In this document: in pieces, positions 10,772-19,344 of the stretch
How positions within the stretch are numbered: position 1 is the first letter of the stretch
Layout of the letters: each line of letters starts with the position of its first letter
Source: Cryptomeria japonica
Lineage: Eukaryota > Streptophyta > Pinopsida > Cupressales > Cupressaceae
Direction of reading: 5' to 3'
Length of the DNA stretch: 64,000 bases
NCBI RefSeq assembly: GCF_030272615.1
Contig: NC_081407.1
Location: 97,199,897-97,263,896, forward strand
Made by a program: the position numbers and the translations under genes
Notes under the pieces: generated by a model
What the model saw: only the letters and a program-made list of their open reading frames with translations
Told to the model about the DNA's origin: nothing
Database searches by the model: none

Positions 10772-12615
10772 CTCTTCAGAATATCCTAATTTAAAAATAC
10801 AAAAAAATCAAAAAATTCAAAAATACAAAAAAAATTATAAAACAAAAAAATCGTTACTTGGTGAAAACCTGGCAAACAGGTGCCTTGTGACACAAAAAAA
10901 CATTGAAAAAATCAAAAAAAGTAAAGAGAAATAATTTCATCCAACGGTGAAAACCACTTCGGTGGCGCCCTGGGCAAGTACCATGGTGAAAACTGGGTCA
11001 CCAGTGCCATGCGTAGAGACATTGCTCCTCCCTCCTTCAGGATTCACTTTCATCCTTTCACTTTGCACACACTCACAACCTATTCGTTCATAATAAACTT
11101 ACCCAGTCCCATCATGGCTTGTTATTGATCTACCTAAGATTGGTTAGCCATTCATAATAAACCTCCCTTTTCACATCCCTTTCCATCCATAACAAATCAG
11201 ACCCTATCTGTGGCTAAGGCAAATCCTACGTCTAGTGATGGGTGTGGAACTGAGAACATCACATGTTTCAAGGAGTACAGTTTCTTCCAGCTTCCTTCAG
11301 TCTATTCGCGCACAATCCGCAATAAAGCAACATCTGCATCACAGATCCGCAATAAAGTTTCATCTTCTCCACAATAAAGTATCAGTTTCATGGATTTAGT
11401 CAGTTTCAGATGAGACACAACAGCAACAATGGGCTTCAACAAATCAAATCTTTCAACAGACTCAGACAACATATGGTTCAGTGCTATCTATCCTTTATGT
11501 GAAAGTAAACATTGTGACCACAATCAAATAAGACTTATACAAGTGACAAGAGACACTAAACTTGAGGACTACAGTGGATGTTGGTGTCGAGTCTTGGTTT
11601 TCTTTTGATTTTATCTTTTGGTGACATGTCTTTTAGCTTTTCCAGGATGTCTCTGACTAGAGATTCTATCTCCAAGATGTCTTTGACTAGAAAGGCGAGG
11701 ATGGGGTATCGTCACCTATTTGCATTTGCTGTCTGTGGATTGTCTCTTAGTAATGCTATGACTTGTCCAAGGATATGAGGACACTGTGAGTCTAGTATGA
11801 ACTGGGGCATTCCTTGTTTGTGACTGTCTTATCTCCATGCAAACAGGTACAATGACTTTCTGGGTCGAACATATGCCTCGATTGTCATAACCTACTTGCC
11901 ATAATAAAGCTCAATGATGATAACGCACAAGAAGCTCTTTCACTTTCATATCTTCTGTCTTCCATCCCCCTTTCTTGATTGACTTCCATCATCCTTCTCG
12001 AGTTTGCGTAGCCTGCTATCACATGACTAAGTATAATGACACACCAAAAACATTTGCATTTCATGTAGCTGCACCTACATTACCACATATAAACATTTCA
12101 TACATACATATAGATATCACAACTGCATCACATCCTGCACACAACACCTGTTAGCACAATTTACATTTGCATTATCATATTCATCTACATCACTTACATT
12201 CACATTTGCATCATGCATACACATATAAAACATAAAAGAACAAAAATATATTGCATTACACCATGTACATATTTGCATCCATTTCATAAACATACATCAT
12301 GAAACATCTCATCACATAGGTACACATGCATATAGCTGCCGCAAAAATGAATCATCTCATATATATAATCAAAAGTGTCATGATACAATGATGTCAAAAA
12401 ATCATATGGCTACAAAATCACCTGCAGGTGTCTACAATACAAAAATGGTACAATACTGATATATAGGGAGTCCTCTAAGGCTATGATGAACTCCCTCCCT
12501 CAGAGCCGCCTGGCCTCGACGGAATCTGAGCCCTCGAAGGACCCGCCCCAGGATCATCCCTCCTATCCCCTCTATTTGGTGGTGGTGGAGGACCCATAAC
12601 CCCACCACTCGATGC
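10772..12615 (+). other. Non-coding 3' internal region of the Tat-like element
   Basis: About 1.8 kb between the pol stop and the end of the antisense gene. It contains repeated GGTGAAAAC phrases with nearby inverted partners (10857-11010), several CCGCAATAAAG-like phrases (11290-11390) and a CAT/ACAT-rich low-complexity stretch (12040-12360). I see no supportable protein; a plus-strand open frame at 11578-11778 has no recognisable motif. Confidence 0.55.
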
Positions 12616-14442
12616 CTATCTCCTTTGGCTCCTTCCCATAGCTGTCGCTGTACGCGATGGTCTATGGAAGCTCCTCGTCCGCTGATCTGCTAACACTGCA
12701 CCATAATAAAGGTCCCTCCAGTAGGCAATCTCCTCTCCTGCCCGCAGGACATATGCATAGCCTGCCCCTGTGTCCTCCGCCGCCTGCCTCCCTGCCCTCA
12801 GCGCTGTCTCAGCCTCTGTGTAGAGCTGAATCGCCTGATCTCTCTCTCGCTCAGTATCCCTGAGCCTCGTCCTGAGTCGGTCTCTCTCCCTCTCCAGATC
12901 CTGTATCTCATCTGCCTGGCTCTGGCAGATCTCCCTGAGCTCAATCAGCTCATCCTCCTCTGGATCCCCACCCTCTGCCTCTGCCTGTGGCTCTCCCTCA
13001 GCGGGTACCTGTCTCCGTCCCTGCTCCTGTGCTGCTGGCACCTATCCCTGTACCTGTCCCTGTACTCTGGGACCCTGTGCTGCCGATACCTGTAGGGGCA
13101 ATCCACCGCGACCCCTCACCACCTGAGCCTGTCCCTCCTGTCCACCCTCTCTCCGAGGTGCAACTCTCCTCTCCCCAAATACCCCCCTCCGCCTCCGTCG
13201 GCCTCTACCCCCATCACCCCCACCATCATCATCATCATCTCCTCCTCCATCTCCCTCCAGTAGCTCTCCTGGATCTGTCAATCGGGGGAATGGATGCGCT
13301 GCCCAATATGCTGCATACTCTGCATCCATCCCGGCGTCCTCGATCTCTGACCACATATCCCAGGGTACGGGCACCATCTCTGCCAGCTGTGTCAGCGCCT
13401 GATCATATGACAATAAAGGCCCAAACTGCGCCTGATCCCTAACTGTACGGGCATACATACCCGAGCCTCGTGGCATCCTCTGGATCCTGCCATACTGCCT
13501 GCATACCCTGTCCACCAGCTGTCTCTCTAATATATAGGGCATCCGCCCAATCAGGTACTTGCTCCGGAAGGTGTAGGGCAGCTCCACTGCGTCATCCTCC
13601 CACTCCTCACATCCTAGATACGGTCTCCAGATGACTACATCAATGTCATCTATCACTCGCCGCCAATGCTCTAACCTGCCAATCTGCGGCTGCGAGGTGA
13701 TCATGTCATATAAATGAACAAAGCTGCGTCCATGACCTCTACCCCTAAAGTGTATCGGTCGGGTAATCGGTATATGCTCATAGGCCCAAACCTGCAGTAG
13801 TGTCACCCCGCAGCCCAATCCCACTGACCCATGGTATACAAACTGGTGAAGCTCATAATATAAGTGGGCCAACACACATGGTCCCCAAGCATATCTGGTG
13901 TGCTGTGTCACCAGTGTCTCCAGTGCTCCACCCCAGCCCACTGCCAATCCCCGTGTCGCCCTATCCGGACACAAGAACCCACTGATAGCTCCTCCGATCA
14001 CAGCTAGCAATGCTAACCCTATGGCTGTCATGGTGTCCCATGCCACATGTCCTACCCTCATCTCTAGGCCGGGATCCTGAAACACCCGTCTCAATGCCTC
14101 TCTGTCTCTATCACGATCATATGGAATCAAATCTCCATCAATCGGTATATGCAGAATCCTGTAGACATCCTCAAGGGTGACTGTCATCTCACCCATCGAC
14201 AAATGGAAAGTGCATGTCTCAGAATGCCATCTCTCGGCAAGTGCAGTCAACAGTCCCATGTTTGCCCGAAACTTAGGCACATATAGCACATGTCTCAAGC
14301 CCATCTCCTCGATGGCAGCTCGCTCCTCAGCTGTCAGCTCAGGTCGCAATCTCTGAGTCGACGGGAATCTCTCCCGTGACTCCAACATAGGCAAGTACTC
14401 CTGCAGTCAAACAAATCAATCATGTTAGTCATGGTGGCATTC

Positions 14443-14706
14443 ACTGTTCATCACAAAATTCTACTTTTTATCTAAATGCATATGGTTATCTATCCTAGTG
14501 ACACTCACTGTTCATCACAAAGTGTTGCTTCTATCCTAGTAGTACTCCCTGTTCATCACAAAGTACTACGTGTGTGACACTCACTGTTCATCACAAAGTG
14601 TTACTCACATTTGCACTCCCTGTTCATCACAAAGTGCTGCTCATACTTTGGGTACTCCCTGTTCATCACAAAGTACTCTATCTTGGTGCTCACTGTTCAT
14701 CACAAA
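14443..14706 (-). repeat. Seven-copy CTGTTCATCACAAA array
   Basis: Plus-strand copies of the core CTGTTCATCACAAA start near 14444, 14509, 14549, 14584, 14620, 14659 and 14693, with a looser copy near 14785. Spacing is 34-66 bases. In most copies the bases flanking the core are mutually complementary (for example ACACT/AGTGT, GCACT/AGTGC, AGTACT/AGTACT), so each can form a short hairpin. Confidence 0.8.
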
Positions 14707-14859
14707 GTGCCTTGATCTATCCTAGTCTTCCTAGAGGACCTGCTTGAGTGTATCCTCTCAGCAGCTTATCCAATCGACAGCGTATGTTCATCACAGAACT
14801 GCCGATTTGACCTAGAAGACACAACCTTGCATTTTCGGACATAAACGTGCTTTTAACTC

Positions 14860-15090
14860 ACAAACGCGCCTATAGACTTCACAAGCGCGCCTAAACAACA
14901 CAGACGCGCCTGTATGACATAAACGTGCCTATATTTTTCATAAACGCGACTTTGAAACACAAACGCCTCTGCATGGCATAAACGCGCCCGCATTTGACAT
15001 AGACGCGGTTCCAGACACAGACGTGCCTGGCATCGACACAGACGCGCCTGTCGGACACAGACGTGCCTGACACCGACACAGACGCGGTTA
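14860..15090 (-). repeat. GCGTCTGTG motif cluster, antisense orientation
   Basis: Plus-strand ACAGACGCG and variants (ACAGACGTGCC, AAACGCGCC) occur about ten times. Read on the minus strand they are the same CGCGTCTGTGT phrase found in the sense leader, including the longer match TAACCGCGTCTG. Confidence 0.8.
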
Positions 15091-15204
15091 CACGATTTTA
15101 GACTTTTTTATACCCTATTCCTAAGCGCATTTATTGCTCTAACTAGCATGCATTAATGACAAAAATCAATACGTCAAAGTACGAGGAGGTTTGGTGGTAC
15201 TTAC

Positions 15205-15270
15205 CGGCTCTCCTGCCTCTGTTGGCCTCTGAAATCGTCGAACGCGGTCGAATATGTGCACGAAAGTCAT
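15205..15270 (-). other. Predicted coding exon 1 of the antisense PMD gene
   Basis: 66 bases beginning ATGACTTTCGTGCAC on the minus strand encode MTFVHIFDRVRRFQRPTEAG plus two more residues. The exon ends exactly at a strong 5' splice site (GTAAGT), and the length is a multiple of three, matching the phase of exon 2. It is too short to stand out as an open frame by itself. Confidence 0.65.
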
Positions 15271-15599
15271 CGCTGCTGACTGCTGCTACTCTTTTCTTGC
15301 TCTGCACTTTGATCTCGTGAAGGTGTAGATGACAATGAGGATGTCTTTTGCCCGTGGTCTATCTTATAGCCTACCCTAGCCTTCGCCTTCATTTCCCGAG
15401 TCAGTCTTCCTCATCCCGTGACTTTGTCACTTTATTCGGTCAGTCCATTCTAGCCTTTCTTTCTTATCGAGAGATTGTCTGCAATCTTTTCAGACATTTT
15501 CATCCAATCTCTCGAGGGGGCATATCATTCCCATACTGGGGCAACTCTGTATCAGTTCATCTTATCTTCTTTGAAACAACGCGACAAGCTGCATTGTCT
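15271..15599 (+). other. Region between antisense gene start and polypurine tract
   Basis: About 330 bases upstream of the antisense gene's ATG, where its promoter and 5' UTR should lie. I see no clear TATA box on the minus strand. A plus-strand open frame (15348-15650) runs into the LTR and has no motif. Confidence 0.4.
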
Positions 15600-15614
15600 C
15601 AAAGAGGGGCAAAA
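15600..15614 (+). other. Polypurine tract
   Basis: CAAAGAGGGGCAAAA, almost all purine, lies immediately before the TGTAGAC start of the 3' LTR, the standard site for plus-strand priming. Confidence 0.8.
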
Positions 15615-16379
15615 TGTAGACACTCAAAATTGTCCACTCTAATTAAATAAATATTTTATTTATTTAATTATTTAAGCCTAATTCTTCTATTAATTAAATA
15701 AATCTTTATTTATTTAATTAATTCATTTATCCTCTTCTAGCCTTATTTCTCATTTAAATAAATACATTTATTTATTTAAATTATCATTTTCCTAAATTAA
15801 ATAAATACTTATTTATTTAATTATCCTACTTCTTCTATTAATTAAATAAATCTTTATTTATTTAATTAATTCATTAGCCTTTTCTATCTATGACACATGT
15901 CATTCATCTCTTAATTCATACACTACCTACCCCTCTCATTATTTTATTATTTCTTTTACCTACCCTCTAATCTTAGCCGACCTCCTTTTACACCTCTCAA
16001 TCTTATCCCTCCATTTCATATTGTGTCTTCTATTTAAGGAGATGCCTTCTTCATTATCAAACCCTAATCGACAATTTGGAGGACTTGACTACACTACGAT
16101 CCTACTTGCAACCACATTCCGTTCTTTGTTGAGCTCTTGTGCATATAAAATCTGAGAGCAAATATATCAAGCAAGATCAATGGAGATAGGAAGAATGGAG
16201 ATCAAAACCCTATTGGACATGTGATGGTATAATCTTTGTGATTTCATGTGATTTGCATTGTCTTAGGTAATCTTCATATGTTATGGTGGATCTTTGTTGT
16301 TGTTAGGCTGGGGTTTGGTGGTTGAATTCATTTAGCCTTTCAATATTGTTATTATTGTTATCCATTTTCACCATATACA
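15615..16379 (+). repeat. 3' LTR of the Tat-like element
   Basis: 765 bp, the same length as the 5' LTR and about 99.5% identical by eye. It is followed by the TSD copy CCCAC at 16380-16384. Confidence 0.93.
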
Positions 16380-16384
16380 CCCAC

Positions 16385-16566
16385 CATGGTTTTTCCCTTA
16401 ATCGGGTTTTCCATGTCAAAAATCTTCGTGTTATGTGTGTTATTGATGTGGTTTTGTTTCATGCTTTAATTGTTAATTATCAGATCTGATTTGTGTTTTA
16501 AGTTGCAGTAAGTTTTTGAGAAAACTGATTCCTCCCCCCTCTCAGTTTGCTGCATTGTTGCCAACA
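16385..16566 (+). repeat. 3' tail of copia-type LTR, continuing the target of the Tat-like element
   Basis: CATGGTTTTTCCC continues the phrase GGTTCCCAC that stops at 176, which is how the same phrase reads uninterrupted in the solo LTR at 18066-18083. It runs to GCCAACA at 16566 and is a close copy of 1-167, so two LTR tails lie in tandem around the insertion point. Confidence 0.7.
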
Positions 16567-16762
16567 TGTTTGTCATGTTATTGCATTCAATATTTGTGAT
16601 CACATCTAAAAAGAACTGCATCATCAATCTTCAATCAACCATTGCCGATTTGAAGTATATCTTCCAACATTTACTTTAGTATTTACATTTCCTACTTCAA
16701 TTCAGTTCAAGGTTAATTCCTAAACTGGGGTTTGACCCAAGGTAAACCCCTATCCACAACCC

Positions 16763-16806
<44 letters not shown>

Positions 16807-16914
16807 ATCTGTGTGTATAGAAAATTAATTCAGGTGTTACGATCAAAGATTTAGACAAAATTGATGATGACAAATAAGTTCAACTTTTATAGGCGCAAAA
16901 ACTGGAGGACTAGG
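16567..16914. repeat. Unassigned sequence with a (GT)n microsatellite
   Basis: No gene seen. A (GT) run of about 20 units lies at 16764-16804, preceded by a phrase with GGGTTTGACCCAAGGTAAACCCC (a small imperfect inverted repeat). The rest is unrecognised. Confidence 0.7.
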
Positions 16915-16919
16915 TAGCC

Positions 16920-18254
16920 TGTTGGATATTGTTGCTGCTAGGATATGTTGTTGTCATTGATGTCAACATATTTCTATGTTGCTGAGAGCTATTTGGTGTT
17001 CTGATGATTGCATTGAGTTGATATGGATGATTTATCTATTTGGGATGCTGGAATACTTCCTTCCTTATTGATTTAAGTGTTTCAAAAGATTGCCTCATAT
17101 TATTTGATCCGGTTTATAGTTCAGTCTTTCTGTGCAGTGGTTGGTAGAGTTTGGTGTTTGATCCGATGAGCTCTGGTTTGATCATATCTTTGGTTGTGGA
17201 TTTGGGAAAATATTTTTGATATTCATGTCTATCCTCAGTTCAGATGGTTCATGATTTGGTGCTCTGCAAGTTATCTTTCTAGTCTGAATCGTTGCTGTTG
17301 AGTGTTCATGTGAGTTAGCGTGTTGATCGATGAAGATTTGCATAAGTGATGTTGGTGCAGCTATTGTGGATGGTCCTAATGTGCTTGTTGGTGTTTCCTG
17401 ATCATGTCCTATTTTTCTTGGTGGTCTGCATTGATTCTTGTGCGCATTCTTGGTGATTTTGCTAATCCGGTGATATTCTTCATGTTATGTCGTATTCTTG
17501 GTGGTGTAGAGTGTTGAGGTTGATCTTGGAGAGATTTTTGGTGGTGATGAGTGTTTGGAGATTTGATTTAGGTCCATTCTATGTCATGTATATCATTATA
17601 TTGGTCTGGTGGTTCTCATATGTATCGTGTGATGTAATTTTGTAATTGAGGTTTGAGGGTTTGGCCGACCTTGTAGTCAAGGTTGATGAATTGTATATAT
17701 AGGTGGTATAGTCATGTAATTTAGGTGTTGATGTTGTGTCTTCCTTATCAGAGAGTGGTGTATGTGTGCATAAGTGAATTTATCCTTCAGTGTGGTGTAT
17801 TGAGAAGAGATTGTTGTAGGGCAGAAAAATGTGCTTAATCGGAACTGTCATCAAGCATAAGAAGATGTTATATTTGCAGTTCATGCAATCCATATTGTAG
17901 TCCAAATATTATTGTAAGGTAGTGAACCTTCCCCGAGGTTTGTATTCTTCTGGATCATCTTATTTTGAGCAGTGAGATCTAGGCAGTGTGCCTGAATGCA
18001 CATGTGCATTCCCCATTGTAATACTTACACATTCCACTGCAAATTATCATCTTATTGTGGGTAGGTTCCCACCGTGGTTTTTCCTTTAACCGGGTTTTCC
18101 ACGTCAAAATCTTGGTGTTATGCGTGTTGGTGATATTGTGTTTATCTTTAATCTTGCTGCTGTTGTTTAGATTTGAGAATGTGCTTAATTTGATTATTCG
18201 GTGAAAACGGATTCACCTCCCCCTCTTAGTTTTCCTTCTTGGTTGCTGCTAACA
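16920..18254 (+). mobile_element. Copia-type solo LTR with TSD TAGCC
   Basis: It starts TGTTGGATATTG, ends GCTGCTAACA, and is flanked by TAGCC at 16915-16919 and 18255-18259. At 1335 bp with no internal coding region, it is what remains after recombination between two LTRs. It carries the phrase CCACCGTGGTTTTTCC / AACCGGGTTTTCCACGTC (18070-18108) and a GATTCACCTCCCCCTCTTAG block near its end, both shared with other copia LTRs here. Confidence 0.85.
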
Positions 18255-18259
18255 TAGCC

Positions 18260-18530
18260 CCCATCGCCCTAGTCTTGAGAATTTTGCTCGATCTTCTGAT
18301 AGTGGTGTAGAGTAAAAAATTGGATACCCCTTTGCAATTTCACCTATACTTTTGTAGCCACTTTAGTGTCTATTTCCTTGGCATTTGAGTAGGCTCATTT
18401 CAGCCCTTGCATCAGCCTTTTCCCTCTCAACATGCTCAAGACACTTTTCCAACAACTATCCTTCAACTTCTATTTCATGTTAGCCGGGTGTTTATCTTGC
18501 CACTTGCCATTTTTTAGCGTGATTTGTCTA
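18260..18530. other. Intergenic segment between solo LTRs
   Basis: About 270 bases with no open frame or repeat that I recognise. Confidence 0.6.
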
Positions 18531-18535
18531 GACAC

Positions 18536-18965
18536 TGTTAGGGTTTCAAGCAGATCCGAAGCAAATATGAACTAACAATTATATGCAAATTTAAATACAA
18601 AAGATAAAGAAATGAAACAAGACACAGATAACACAGAGATTTAACGTGGTTCACCCAGAATGGGTTACGTCCACCATACACAGCCGTCCAATCTTTCTTA
18701 TTATCCAGCAAAAACACTACATCAACCTTACAATGCCTTAAGCATCCCAACCACTTATAACATGCATTTTTAGGGCAAAAACAAAGTCGGCCTTTTTAGG
18801 GTTTTATTACAATGTCGATTTTCATAAAAAAAATACCCAATTTTTTTTTCTCAGGGGCTCCCGCCCCCGAACCCCCACTTTTCTTGGGGGCTGCCACCCC
18901 CTGACCTCGACAAGGATATGTGTTGAGTGTATAGTACTTTGCTGATCAGTCACCACATTTCAACA
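18536..18965. mobile_element. 430-bp solo LTR with TSD GACAC
   Basis: It starts TGTTAGGGTTTC, ends CATTTCAACA, and is flanked by GACAC at 18531-18535 and 18966-18970. It contains TTTAACGTGGTTCACCC, a phrase common in plant LTRs, and a GC-rich stretch (18855-18905) in which GGGGCTCCCGCCCCC and GGGGGCTGCCACCCCC are imperfect inverted copies. No internal region is present. Confidence 0.8.
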
Positions 18966-18970
18966 GACAC

Positions 18971-19344
18971 TAGCGTGCCACACAGATGTCCATGCGCTAC
19001 ACATTCATCCTATGACCTCTTAACGTTCAAATGTCATTTTTGCACATTTTGACACTTCTCACCTATCTTGGTTAGTGGAAATGGCTCAAAATATTCTAAA
19101 CGACTCACCGAACCTCTTTTCCCTCCTCTTCTATCTTTTTAAATCTACCTTTTCTCTCCATTCAATCTCTCTAGTTCCTTCATACAAGCTCTCTCTCTCT
19201 CTCTCTTGGTTCTCTCAAAAAATATCTCTCTTGTTCTCTGGGATTTCACAACTTTCTCTTTCTCTCTTGCTTGCTACAACAGTCTCTAGTTTGCTACAAC
19301 ACTCTCAAGCTCTCACAATAATCTTTTGCAACTCTCTTGGCTAA
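18971..19344. repeat. Unassigned segment with CT-rich low-complexity DNA
   Basis: No supportable gene. 19190-19330 is rich in TCTCTC and CTTGCTACAACA-type phrases. It abuts the broken end of the copia element at about 19345-19363. Confidence 0.6.

Larger units (their letters stand above)
14401..15204 (-). other. Predicted intron of the antisense PMD gene, filled with two repeat families
   Basis: It is bounded by GTAAGTACC and TTTGACTGCAG on the minus strand, 804 bp long. It contains a cluster of the GCGTCTGTG motif (14860-15090, minus orientation) and an array of GTTCATCACAAA repeats (14443-14706). Because the gene is antisense to the element's RNA, this intron would not be removed from the genomic transcript and can survive retrotransposition. 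Confidence 0.6.
12616..15270 (-). pseudogene. Antisense, intron-containing plant mobile domain (PMD) gene in the Tat-like element
   Basis: On the minus strand a 22-codon exon starts at the ATG 15270-15268 and ends at 15205 before a consensus donor (CCG/GTAAGT). An 804-bp intron (15204-14401) ends in TGACTGCAG, and exon 2 starts in phase at 14400. The joined frame passes from GEP into EYLPML without a break. Exon 2 encodes a PMD-like domain: FRANMGLLTALAERW, TFHLSMGEMTVTLEDVY, ILHIPIDGD, then a region rich in Trp and Tyr to about 13300. A Gly/Asp/Arg-rich linker follows. A TAG at 13044-13042 interrupts the frame, which continues to 12616 as a strongly charged coiled coil (about 12850-12960). 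Host PMD proteins (MAIN/MAIL family) act in silencing and genome stability, and relatives are known inside transposons. Function here is unknown. Regions 14400-13042 and 13041-12616 are in the same frame. Confidence 0.75.
177..16379 (+). mobile_element. Tat-like Ty3/gypsy LTR retrotransposon, full length, defective
   Basis: Two 765-bp repeats starting TGTAGACACTC and ending ACA bound the element. The 5-bp direct repeat CCCAC lies just outside both ends (172-176 and 16380-16384), so this is an intact insertion. Inside, in order, are a primer-binding site, a 2.3 kb leader, a sense gag-pol frame (3263-10771), a long non-coding stretch, an antisense plant-mobile-domain gene (12616-15270) and a purine tract before the 3' LTR. 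The second RNase H after the RT/RNase H block, the great length and the antisense reading frame are typical of the plant Tat/Ogre lineage (family knowledge). Six in-frame stops in gag-pol make this copy unable to encode its own enzymes by normal translation. It sits within copia-type LTR sequence, so it is younger than that LTR. Confidence 0.92.

Noticed and set aside
12987-13442. 151-codon Pro/His-rich plus-strand open frame
   Set aside because: It is the complement of the GC-biased linker of the antisense PMD gene, with no domain of its own.
14443-14706. CRISPR-like array (regular repeats with different spacers)
   Set aside because: The core is only 14 bases, spacing is uneven, the spacers are related to each other, and the setting is a plant retrotransposon.
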